Assembly (NCBI GenBank): GCA_041662605.1
Contig: JBAZSD010000019.1
Coordinates: forward strand, 17,747-81,746
From: Desulfomonilaceae bacterium
Lineage (GTDB): Bacteria > Desulfobacterota > Desulfomonilia > Desulfomonilales > Desulfomonilaceae
DNA: 64,000 nt
Reading direction: 5' to 3'
In this document: positions 6,461-14,632 of the stretch, piece by piece
Position numbering within the stretch: the first letter of the stretch is position 1
Layout of the letters: each line of letters begins with the position of its first letter
The notes under the pieces: generated by a model
Database searches by the model: none
Told to the model about the DNA's origin: nothing
Seen by the model: only the letters and a program-made list of their open reading frames with translations
Translations under genes and position numbers: made by a program

Positions 6461-7537
6461 TTGCCATTCGCTTTCGATAGACATTTTTGGTTTTCTGAGG
6501 CTACCCTGAAAAAGTCTTATTCACTACTGATATCCCTGCTTCTTTCGTGCGTGAGTCTGATGACGGTCTCTACTCACGGATGCCTTGCAGCCGACGTTCC
6601 AACCGCCGGCGCTAGAATTTCATTATTGATGGGAACAGGAATGCCTGGTGGATCGTATCATCATCTCGGGCTTGCCATGGCTTCCCTATGGACTACAAAG
6701 CTGAAAAATGTCGGCATTCGAGTTTCCGCGGCAATATCGGAAGGCGCCAGAGAAAACATAGAAGCTATAAGAATTCAAGACGCAGACTTGATTTTGGCCG
6801 ACGACCTATCCTCCATGATGGCGTGCAAGGGTTCTGGATCCTACAAGGGAAAAGCTGTTCTAGAGCTTCGAAGTATCGCTAATTTATGGTCTGAGGCAGT
6901 TCATTTGCTGATCAGGGCCGACAAAAAAAAGACATCGGGCCTTGAGGACCTCGAAGGGTTAACAGTAGCGACCGGTTTGCCGGAAAGCGGTAACAGGTTT
7001 ACCACGGAACTGCTGTTGCGAAACTTGAAGAAACAGACAATCAAGCTTAAATTCATGAACAACATTTCCGCAATCGAAGGATTACGAACAGGCGCTGTGC
7101 AGGCGGCTGACTTCACGTCCGCCGTTCCATCTGCGCTTGTGACCAATCTTCTGCAACCGGACCCTGAACTGTTCAATTTTATCGAGATCACAGACATGGA
7201 CATAAAGGCCGCAAGGGACAACGGTTGGGTAACATGTTTTCGATATGTCATTCCTCCGGATGTGTACCCCGGACAGGAAAAACAGATAAATACGATTGGC
7301 CAAAATACCATCCTTGCCACATCATCATCTTTGGACCCAGAGGTTATTTACGATTTGGTCAGGAGCCTGTTCGAAAACATCGAACAGCTTGCCAAGTTCC
7401 ACCCTGCGTTTAAAAGTGTTTCTTTGGAAAACGCCCTTTCAGGACTGGCAGTTCCTTTACATCCTGGGGCAATTCGCTATTACAGACAAAAAAAGATTCA
7501 TATCCCGGAATCGTTGCTTCCGCCGGATGCTGAATAG
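6461..7537 (+). CDS. TAXI-family TRAP transporter solute-binding receptor
   Basis: This 358-residue periplasmic protein has a hydrophobic signal peptide (SYSLLISLLLSCVSLMTVST, then HGCLA) and the TAXI signature start LLMGTGMPGGSYHHLGLAMA. Middle motifs include SEGARENIEAI and DLEGLTVATGLPESGN, typical of substrate-binding proteins of TRAP transporters. The start is TTG 6461 by default. A CTG at 6506 with GAGG just upstream would begin directly at the signal peptide and is a real alternative. No TRAP permease (dctQM) is adjacent, so the receptor must use a permease encoded elsewhere. It is divergent from the MerR-ligase-dehydrogenase operon and 23 bases before the thiolase, which suggests uptake of an organic acid for the same pathway. 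Confidence 0.85.
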   Translation: MPFAFDRHFWFSEATLKKSYSLLISLLLSCVSLMTVSTHGCLAADVPTAGARISLLMGTGMPGGSYHHLGLAMASLWTTKLKNVGIRVSAAISEGARENIEAIRIQDADLILADDLSSMMACKGSGSYKGKAVLELRSIANLWSEAVHLLIRADKKKTSGLEDLEGLTVATGLPESGNRFTTELLLRNLKKQTIKLKFMNNISAIEGLRTGAVQAADFTSAVPSALVTNLLQPDPELFNFIEITDMDIKAARDNGWVTCFRYVIPPDVYPGQEKQINTIGQNTILATSSSLDPEVIYDLVRSLFENIEQLAKFHPAFKSVSLENALSGLAVPLHPGAIRYYRQKKIHIPESLLPPDAE

Positions 7538-7560
7538 TTAACTTTTCGGAGGACAATTGT

Positions 7561-8745
7561 ATGAAAGAAGTTGTTATTGTGGACGCGATCCGAACCCCTG
7601 TCGGATCTTTCGGGGGCGCAATCAAAGGTGTTCCCGCCGTTGAACTTGGAACCATCGTGGTCAAGGAGATCATCAAGAGGAACAATCTGGATCCTGCCAT
7701 AGTCGACGAGCTAATTTTTGGATGTGTGCTGCAGGCCGGACAAGGCCAAAACGTAGCGCGACAGATAGTTATTAAATCAGGTTTACCGATAGAAGTTCCG
7801 GCCATGACGATCAACAAGGTTTGCGCTTCAGGTCTTAGATCGGTTTCACTGGCTTCCCAGGTGATCAAGGCCGGGGACGCTGAAGTCATTATGGCCGGTG
7901 GAACAGAAAACATGTCAGCGGCGCCGTACGCTTTAGGCGCCGCTCGATGGGGCGCAAGAATGAACAATAGCCCATTGGTTGATTTGATGATCCACGACGG
8001 CCTATGGGAGATATTCAACAATTACCACATGGGCATGACCGCTGAAAACGTAGCGGAGCAATTCAACATTTCCAGGGAACAACAGGATGATTTAGGGCTA
8101 AGAAGCCAGAACCTGGCGGAACAAGCTATTAAGGAAGGGCGTTTTAAAGACGAAATAGTTCCGGTTGTTATACCTCAAAAGAAGGGTGACCCAAAAATTT
8201 TTGATACAGATGAACACCCGAGGCTTGGAACAACCAAGGAAGGCCTGAGCAAGTTGAAACCAGCGTTCAAGAAAGACGGATCGGTAACAGCGGGAAACGC
8301 CTCAGGAATTAACGATGGAGCGGCCGCTATATTGGTAATGTCGAAGGATCGCGCCGAGAAAGAAGGTTTCAAGCCTATCGCGAGGGTTGTGGCTTACGCT
8401 TCAGCCGGGGTCGACCCCAAAATTATGGGTACCGGCCCAATTCCGTCTACACGCAAAGCCCTTGCCAAGGCTGGACTTAAAATTGAAGACATCGACATTA
8501 TAGAGGCTAACGAAGCCTTTGCGGCTCAGGCGCTCGCAGTGGCGAAAGACCTCAATTTTGATATGAGCAAAGTAAATCTGAGTGGCGGGGCTATAGCGTT
8601 AGGTCATCCGATTGGAGCTTCCGGAGCCAGGATATTGACCACGTTGCTGTATCAGCTTAAGAAAAGGCCTGACGCCAAGTTAGGGCTCGCTACACTGTGT
8701 GTGGGTGGTGGCATGGGCCATGCTATGATAGTTGAAAAATTGTAG
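7561..8745 (+). CDS. Acetyl-CoA acetyltransferase (thiolase)
   Basis: This 394-residue enzyme is full length for the thiolase II family, which cleaves 3-ketoacyl-CoA with CoA or condenses two acetyl-CoA. The nucleophilic cysteine is Cys88 (NKVCASGLRSV). The second part has NEAFAAQ, His349 (LGHPIGASGARI) and the acid/base Cys380 (CVGGGMGHAM). GGAGG precedes the ATG. Together with the acyl-CoA dehydrogenase and ligase it gives the last step of beta-oxidation. The hydratase and 3-hydroxyacyl-CoA dehydrogenase are not in the window. Confidence 0.95.
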   Translation: MKEVVIVDAIRTPVGSFGGAIKGVPAVELGTIVVKEIIKRNNLDPAIVDELIFGCVLQAGQGQNVARQIVIKSGLPIEVPAMTINKVCASGLRSVSLASQVIKAGDAEVIMAGGTENMSAAPYALGAARWGARMNNSPLVDLMIHDGLWEIFNNYHMGMTAENVAEQFNISREQQDDLGLRSQNLAEQAIKEGRFKDEIVPVVIPQKKGDPKIFDTDEHPRLGTTKEGLSKLKPAFKKDGSVTAGNASGINDGAAAILVMSKDRAEKEGFKPIARVVAYASAGVDPKIMGTGPIPSTRKALAKAGLKIEDIDIIEANEAFAAQALAVAKDLNFDMSKVNLSGGAIALGHPIGASGARILTTLLYQLKKRPDAKLGLATLCVGGGMGHAMIVEKL

Positions 8746-8983
8746 GAATTCTTGTCGGTACAGAGTTCCTTGGGTGTTTACGCATTGGGTGGTTCGGAGT
8801 CTAGCTATGTTTCTCGCCGCGGACGATGGGACCACCTAATGATTTTCCATAGACTTCAGACAGGCTATTTGGGTACTCAGGGATCACAAATTACAACAAC
8901 TGAAACAATCATGCTGACTATGCGGGCTCATCCCATCGAGAAACCTGCCATCGGAGCGACTGTTTAGACGGAGGCGCGCCGAA

Positions 8984-10144
8984 TTGGCGATCCCTATTTA
9001 TTACAGTATACGGAATCTCTATAATCGTAAAATCACTACCCTGTTAACAGCGGGCGGGATGGCGCTTGTAACTTTTGTTTTTTCGGCGGTCATGATGCTC
9101 GCTTCCGGCTTGGAACAAACTCTTGTTGACACCGGATCCCCTGAAAATGTCATTGTCCTCAGGGGAGGGGCGGAAACGGAAGTTTCAAGCTCCATAGAGC
9201 GCGCACAGGCAGACGTAGTGACATCCCAGCCAGAGGTTATTTATGATTCACGAGGTGATCCTGTGGCAGCGAAAGAAACACTGGTACTCGTGACCTTGCC
9301 CAAGAGGGGAACCGGAAATCCCACAAATGTTGTGGTCCGTGGAACTGGAACGCATTCCATGGAGCTTAGGTCCCAGATAAAGATTGTTTCTGGACGAGTC
9401 CCAAATCCCGGAACTCATGAAGTGATGGTCGGACAAAACATTGCCAATAGTATCAAGAGCGCTGCGCTGGGAGACAACCTCAAATTTGCGATGGTAGGCT
9501 GGAAGGTTGTGGGAATCTTCAACGCAGGAAATACGGCGTTTGACAGTGAAGTTTGGGCTGAGGCCGACCAGCTCATGGCGGCTTTCCGACGTAATAGTTA
9601 CTCAGCGGTGATCATGAAGGTTCCAGGGCAAGGAAACTTTATGAAACTGAAAAAGCGGATCGAGAGTGATCCCAGGCTTAGCGCGCAGGTAAAACGTGAG
9701 ATAGCGTTTTATAAAGAACAGTCGGAAATGATGTCCAAATTTATAAAACTACTTGGCTTCGCTATGACCCTCTTCTTCAGTTTGGGAGCTATTTTAGGGG
9801 CCATGGTCACAATGTACGCTGCGGTAGCCAACAGGACACGTGAAATTGGAACTCTTCGGGCCATAGGATTTAGTCGGGTAAATATTTTGCTGGCTTTTCT
9901 CTCTGAGTCACTATTTTTGGGATTCTTGGGTGGCCTTATTGGAATTCTTTCCAGCTCAGGACTCCAGTTTTTCACCATTTCGACCTTGAATTGGGAAACC
10001 TTTTCGGAGATAGCGTTCAGTTTCAGACTTACACCTGAGATAACCGTAAAAAGTATTTCTTTCGCTATCGCTATGGGGTTGCTTGGTGGCTTTGCGCCGG
10101 CCTGGCGAGCCGCAGGACTAAAGATTGTAGACGCTCTTAGATAA
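8984..10144 (+). CDS. MacB/FtsX-like ABC transporter permease (orphan)
   Basis: This 386-residue membrane protein has one N-terminal membrane helix (ITTLLTAGGMALVTFVFSAV), a large periplasmic domain of about 230 residues (MacB-like core fold) and three C-terminal helices. The conserved segment NRTREIGTLRAIGFSRVNI is the coupling region of the FtsX fold. The start is TTG 8984 with CGGAGG at 8969-8974. The usual partners, an ATPase and a second permease, are not adjacent. It may work with an ATPase elsewhere in the export of a lipid or lipoprotein-like substrate, but this is only family inference. Confidence 0.88.
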   Translation: MAIPIYYSIRNLYNRKITTLLTAGGMALVTFVFSAVMMLASGLEQTLVDTGSPENVIVLRGGAETEVSSSIERAQADVVTSQPEVIYDSRGDPVAAKETLVLVTLPKRGTGNPTNVVVRGTGTHSMELRSQIKIVSGRVPNPGTHEVMVGQNIANSIKSAALGDNLKFAMVGWKVVGIFNAGNTAFDSEVWAEADQLMAAFRRNSYSAVIMKVPGQGNFMKLKKRIESDPRLSAQVKREIAFYKEQSEMMSKFIKLLGFAMTLFFSLGAILGAMVTMYAAVANRTREIGTLRAIGFSRVNILLAFLSESLFLGFLGGLIGILSSSGLQFFTISTLNWETFSEIAFSFRLTPEITVKSISFAIAMGLLGGFAPAWRAAGLKIVDALR

Positions 10145-10156
10145 AATAGTGGATTC

Positions 10157-10636
10157 TTATCTAGGGACCCTATTACTCTGGTCCACTCTAGCGTTTGTGG
10201 CCTTCTTCTTGACCTCAGAAATTTTCCATTGAATTACTGATCGCCATTTCGGATCACGAACTAAAGGCAAAGCGCGATTGTAGATCTCAACCGCCCTGGA
10301 ATATTGGTTTTTTGCTTCATATAAGGTACCCAAGTATTCCATGGCAAGATAATAATCCGGTCTAAGCTTTAAGGCTGTTTCATAATCCCGAATTGCGTCG
10401 TCAGGTTTGTCCAGCATTTGGAAAGCAGACGCCCTTTGTACGTAAACTACTGGGTTGTCCGGGTTTAGATGGATTGACTTGTTGAAGAAATCAATCGCCA
10501 CATCCCATTCTCTTTTCATTGACGCGACGTATCCATCCCGGAAATAATCCTGAGCGTTTGAACACCAACCATCTTGCGGCATAATTAAGAGACATATATA
10601 TACGATCGAAACAGCGTATAGTTTCCGGAAGCGCAT
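10157..10636 (-). CDS. Secreted TPR-repeat protein
   Basis: The start is set at ATG 10636, preceded by AAGGGGAT; an upstream extension to 10732 has no ribosome site. The protein is about 159 residues. A signal peptide (MRFRKLYAVSIVYICLLIMP, then QDGWCS) is followed by three tetratricopeptide repeats: WDVAIDFFNKSIHLNPDNP, DDAIRDYETALKLRPDYY and SRAVEIYNRALP. It probably acts as a protein-binding scaffold in the periplasm or outer membrane. It converges with the permease gene, with 12 bases between the two stop codons. Confidence 0.85.
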   Translation of the reverse strand: MRFRKLYAVSIVYICLLIMPQDGWCSNAQDYFRDGYVASMKREWDVAIDFFNKSIHLNPDNPVVYVQRASAFQMLDKPDDAIRDYETALKLRPDYYLAMEYLGTLYEAKNQYSRAVEIYNRALPLVRDPKWRSVIQWKISEVKKKATNARVDQSNRVPR

Positions 10637-11103
10637 TTCCGATCCCCTTCGTAGATGTTGAAGATAAGAGCGCGGAATAACATAGCGCAATTTAATGTTG
10701 CCTATAATACCATGAAATTGTTGGAATAACAATTCCTAACAGTTCCTAAGAGCTGCAATCCTCGCTTCAACTAACCACATTAAAACGATTCCAACCTGAC
10801 GGCAAAACTTTAGACAGCAATATTTGTTGCGGGAAGCAAAGTCTGAGGGTTGTTGTCAAGGCCCTGTAAACCGCGCTTAGCCAAGAAAACCACAAATGAC
10901 ACCTACTTCTCCACATAATCTAGACCAACCTGTGCCATGTCTGGTCATATACCAGGTATTCCACGACCTATATATAAAGAATTGCTAGAGTAACTCGGGA
11001 GCTTGTCTGAGTTGATTTCTAAAGGTATTTGTTGACAGTGCCCCTATAATTTGAAAGAACCTGAACTATCACAAGTTCATCGTCGAACGGGTTTTTCAAC
11101 AAA
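10637..11103. other. Divergent intergenic region, no gene
   Basis: The stretch separates the minus-strand TPR gene from the plus-strand SGNH gene. A TTGACA at 11032 and TATAAT at 11045 are only seven bases apart, so they cannot form one sigma-70 promoter. TATAAT alone may serve as a -10 for the SGNH operon. No RNA gene was recognised. Confidence 0.4.
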
Positions 11104-12537
11104 TTGCACAACCAGCCCAGACTAGTCCGTTTTTTTTTATGGTTCATCGGCTACGGATTTCCGATTGTTTCATCTTGGGCAGGTTTTTTCATCCTATACA
11201 ACAATTTTAACAACGGATTTGTGAATCTATTCATTATCGTATGCGCCAATCTGGCAATCTTTGTGGGTTCCAAAAGAATTTTTCAGAATGATACACTCAC
11301 CACTCGGCTTAGATTAGGCTCTGTGATGGTGATCACCGTGGTAATTTCAATTCTTCTATTAGAGACAGCTTTTCCGTTTCTATTGCCCCAGGATTATTCC
11401 CAAGTATCGGACTTCACAAAAACTAACTCGATTAGAGACGATTTTAAAGATTTCCAGCCCGACATGGTTTTTGACTATTCCAGGGATAAACAGGGAAACA
11501 CTAAACAGGTTAAAGACATTCTTAACGAGAAACTGACGTGGCATAAACCAGGTGGGACATTTGTCTATTTTGGATACGATCCTAACCGAAAAACAAGATA
11601 TTTAAACCGTATAAGGTGGAACAAGACCGGCTATTTTGACCACGAATACCCCATAAGCAAACCCTCAAAGGTTTATAGAGTGGTCTTGATCGGTGACTCT
11701 TATGTTGAATCTGTGCAGGCGCCTCTCGAATCGACCTTTCACAAGCTCACGGAATCAGCTCTCAATGAATTGGAAACAGGAACCAACTTTAGAAAATATC
11801 AGTTGATAGCATTGGGAAATTCTGGCTTCGGCCAGAAATCCAACTTTGACGTTCTCAGAACTCAAGGGATGAAATACGAGCCAAATTTAGTAATCATGGC
11901 TCTTTGTGGAAACGATTTTTGTGATGATGACCCCGAATTAAAGGGGGAACTAGTCGCAGCCGGAGGAAGTGTCACTCCCGTCGTGAGGCAACTAGCTCAT
12001 CACGGCTTTTTTGCCTTGGCTTTCATGAAAAAACGTATCGAAGATATCGCCAGAAACAGAATAAAAATGTCGCCGGAATTATTACAGTGGTCAGGAACAG
12101 AACTCCCAGTGGTTGAGAATGCGTGGTCTAGAACCATGAATTATGTGAAGACTTCGAGAGATTATTGTGAGTCTCGTGGCGCGGTATTTGTTTTAATGTA
12201 TGTAGGTTCAGAAATTGAGGTGCGTTACGCTTTGGACCCGGAAGGAACACTGGCGGCGCTTAGAGCGATGGGCGGGCCGCATGAAACAATGACCTGGGAT
12301 ATATCCAGATCAGTCAACCGCGTACAGAAATATTGTAATCAATTCCACATTAATTTCGCCAACTTGGTGGGACCTCTAGCTAGAGCCCAAAAGGCGACGG
12401 GGAAAAATGTTTTCGCTGATCATTATTCTTTCTTCGGACAGGAAGTCGTGGCAGCTTCTTTGACATGCTTCATGAAAGAATACACCATGCTAGGAAAGAC
12501 CATGGACCAATCATTAAGCGACTGTTTTGGTAATTGA
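11104..12537 (+). CDS. Membrane-anchored SGNH hydrolase-like protein
   Basis: This 477-residue protein has three or so N-terminal membrane helices, followed by a large domain with the SGNH blocks. The nucleophile motif is VVLIGDSYVES (Ser near residue 198), the oxyanion motif is GNDFCDD (near 270) and the Asp-His pair is FADHYSFFGQ (near 439-440). The family includes esterases and acyltransferases acting on glycans, often the deacetylation or acetylation of cell-surface polysaccharide. The only start is TTG 11104, with no obvious ribosome site. Its stop overlaps the next gene (TTGA), so it is the first gene of a three-gene set with a PfkB kinase and a HAD protein. Confidence 0.75.
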   Translation: MHNQPRLVRFFLWFIGYGFPIVSSWAGFFILYNNFNNGFVNLFIIVCANLAIFVGSKRIFQNDTLTTRLRLGSVMVITVVISILLLETAFPFLLPQDYSQVSDFTKTNSIRDDFKDFQPDMVFDYSRDKQGNTKQVKDILNEKLTWHKPGGTFVYFGYDPNRKTRYLNRIRWNKTGYFDHEYPISKPSKVYRVVLIGDSYVESVQAPLESTFHKLTESALNELETGTNFRKYQLIALGNSGFGQKSNFDVLRTQGMKYEPNLVIMALCGNDFCDDDPELKGELVAAGGSVTPVVRQLAHHGFFALAFMKKRIEDIARNRIKMSPELLQWSGTELPVVENAWSRTMNYVKTSRDYCESRGAVFVLMYVGSEIEVRYALDPEGTLAALRAMGGPHETMTWDISRSVNRVQKYCNQFHINFANLVGPLARAQKATGKNVFADHYSFFGQEVVAASLTCFMKEYTMLGKTMDQSLSDCFGN

Positions 12538-13565
12538 TTTTTTTGATGAGGTTTTGGCCTTTGAATTTTCACTGTGTTGGGTTTGGTTCAATCAATATTG
12601 ACGAATTTTGGGAAGCGCCCTCAGAATTCTTCCAACTCATAGGAATTTCCCCAGGGGAGGAAATAGTCAGGGAGGTCGAGTGGTTCAATCGGTATTATCC
12701 CATATTGGAGCGACTTGGAACCTTGAAAGCGGTTGGGCCAGGCGGCTCTGCGGCAAACACTATCGCCGCTCTCAATCGAATGGGCTTTACTACTGGTTTT
12801 TTTGGCGCGGTCGGCGCCGATTTTCATGATAAAATTGATCTTGAGGAACTGGGGTTGAAGGATCACTTACACATCAAACATTCGGATTGTCCATCCGGCA
12901 GGTGCCTGGCGCTTATTGATCCCATTGACAGTTCCAGGGACAGGGCCCTAGTCATCACCCCAAACGCAAACGATTCTGTGACTGCTTCCTTGTTGGACAG
13001 GAACTATTTCATCGATACGGATTGGGTTCATCTAACATCGTTTGTTTCCTCAGGCCCTCTTGACGCCCAGAGAATTCTTTCGGAGAATCTCTCCGAAAGG
13101 AATCAACTTAGTTTTGACCCAGGGGTCATCTATTGCCGCCTCGGGATAGAGCCTCTCAAGTTGATTCTGGCTCGAAGCCAGGTCCTATTCGTGACTTACG
13201 AAGAGTTATTCATGTTGACTGGCTTGAATAGAGTTGAAGAATCGATGTCGAGATTATTGTCAATCGGAGTTCAAACAATTGTCCTGAAAATGGGACCAAA
13301 AGGGATTAGAGCAGTCCAATCGAACGACGATTGGTTTCAGGAGGCGGTTCCACCAATTCGGGTAATTGACAGAACGGGGGCGGGAGACGTCGTAGCCGCG
13401 GGTTTTTTAGCCGGCATGATCTTGTCTTTGCCCATTTCCGAATGCCTGGAATTAGCTGCTCAATCAGCCTCAAAAAGCCTTGAGTCTTATGGACGAGAAG
13501 CTTACCCTGATCGCAAATACCTCGGAAATTTCTTGGCAAATAGAAATAGGAGCTTTTGTTCTTAA
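12534..13565 (+). CDS. PfkB-family carbohydrate/nucleoside kinase
   Basis: The 343-residue protein has the ribokinase fold. The substrate loop is GPGGSAANTIAALNRMGF with FFGAVGADFHD. The anion hole and catalytic base occur in IDRTGAGDVVAAGFLAG (Asp near residue 284). The start TTG 12534 overlaps the preceding stop; ATG 12546 is an alternative and neither has a good ribosome site. It phosphorylates a sugar or nucleoside that the sequence does not reveal. Its pairing with an SGNH protein and a HAD-fold protein suggests a small carbohydrate-modification operon. Confidence 0.85.
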   Translation: MIFLMRFWPLNFHCVGFGSINIDEFWEAPSEFFQLIGISPGEEIVREVEWFNRYYPILERLGTLKAVGPGGSAANTIAALNRMGFTTGFFGAVGADFHDKIDLEELGLKDHLHIKHSDCPSGRCLALIDPIDSSRDRALVITPNANDSVTASLLDRNYFIDTDWVHLTSFVSSGPLDAQRILSENLSERNQLSFDPGVIYCRLGIEPLKLILARSQVLFVTYEELFMLTGLNRVEESMSRLLSIGVQTIVLKMGPKGIRAVQSNDDWFQEAVPPIRVIDRTGAGDVVAAGFLAGMILSLPISECLELAAQSASKSLESYGREAYPDRKYLGNFLANRNRSFCS

Positions 13566-13617
13566 AGGTCTCCCGAATGAATTGCCGTCGCTCGAATCCC
13601 ACATCCAGGAGTTTAAG

Positions 13618-14619
13618 ATGACACAAAGGCCACGAAGAATTTTTATTACCGATTGTGAAGGGCCTATAACAAAAAATGATAACGCGGCGGAACTGGCTGA
13701 AGCTTTCATCCCTGAAGGGACAACGTTTTTCCGGAAGATAAGTCTTTATGATGATTATTTGGCGGAAATAGCCCGTAAAGAGGGCTATAAGGCTGGTGAT
13801 ACCCTGAAACTTATTCTGCCCTTTCTCAAAGCCTTTGGCGTTGATGACAGAAGTATGCGGAAATTCTCACGCCGAAACATTGAGATGATTCCTTTCGCAG
13901 ACAGGGCGCTCGAGAAGATTCACGCAATGGCGCCAAGCTACATTGTGAGCACTAGCTATACCCCATACGTTGAGGGAGTCTGCGATGTAATTGGGTTTCC
14001 GATGCAATATACCTTTTCAACCGATGTTAGCCTTGATGAGTTTCATCTCCCCACTTCCGAAAAAACAGCGATCAAAGAAGCGCACAGAAAAATCCTGGAT
14101 TTGCCTGACCTGAGTCTTCCTCAAGAGGCTAAAACACCGGAAGATTTATCTGAGGACGATTTGGAAGTGGTAAAAAAGCTTGATAGTTTTTTTTTGAAAG
14201 AAGCCACAAACCTCAGCATTTATAGTCTCGTGGAATCGGTTAACCCCGTTGGAGGCCATGAAAAGGCCGAAGCAGTCCGTTTTATCGTGGAGAGCGAGGA
14301 TTCGAGCGTTGAGAACGTCGTCTATGTAGGAGATAGTATAACAGATGTTGAGGCTTTTCGATTGGTAAAAGCCGGAGGCGGCCTTGCCGTTTCATTCAAT
14401 GGCAATCATTGGGCAGTAAAAGAGTCGATGTTAGCCATCACCGCCGCCAATGCCCTTCCCATCGAATGGGTAGCTACAACATTCATTTCGAGCGGATTGG
14501 CCGGTTTGGAATACCTGATGATTCGGCAGGTGACAGATCTGAATGTCGAGGAAATATCCGCTTACAGTTCTCAAATCAGAAAAAGAGTGAGGACTGAAAA
14601 AATTGGCGCCCTTGGATAA
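13618..14619 (+). CDS. HAD-superfamily protein, EhaR-like
   Basis: I set the start at ATG 13618, seven bases after AGGAG; the frame is open upstream but overlaps the kinase gene. The protein is about 333 residues. Motif I is IFITDCEGPITKNDNA (Asp12), motif II/III is spread through VSTSYTPY, and motif IV is VYVGDSITDVEAF (near 237). The second acidic residue of motif I is Glu instead of the usual Asp of HAD phosphatases. The same TDCEGP motif occurs in archaeal proteins annotated as energy-converting hydrogenase A subunit R, but no hydrogenase lies nearby. It probably dephosphorylates a small metabolite linked to the upstream kinase; this is inference. Confidence 0.7.
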   Translation: MTQRPRRIFITDCEGPITKNDNAAELAEAFIPEGTTFFRKISLYDDYLAEIARKEGYKAGDTLKLILPFLKAFGVDDRSMRKFSRRNIEMIPFADRALEKIHAMAPSYIVSTSYTPYVEGVCDVIGFPMQYTFSTDVSLDEFHLPTSEKTAIKEAHRKILDLPDLSLPQEAKTPEDLSEDDLEVVKKLDSFFLKEATNLSIYSLVESVNPVGGHEKAEAVRFIVESEDSSVENVVYVGDSITDVEAFRLVKAGGGLAVSFNGNHWAVKESMLAITAANALPIEWVATTFISSGLAGLEYLMIRQVTDLNVEEISAYSSQIRKRVRTEKIGALG

Positions 14620-14632
14620 AACCATCGCCGGC

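Noticed and set aside
8752..8967. 71-codon plus-strand frame between thiolase and permease
   Set aside because: TTG start without ribosome site, no recognisable composition or motif; treated as intergenic.
11032..11050. TTGACA followed by TATAAT before the SGNH gene
   Set aside because: The hexamers are only seven bases apart, too close for one sigma-70 promoter.
13480..13617. N-terminal extension of the HAD protein
   Set aside because: It overlaps the PfkB gene in another frame, and ATG 13618 has AGGAG at the correct spacing just before the conserved domain.
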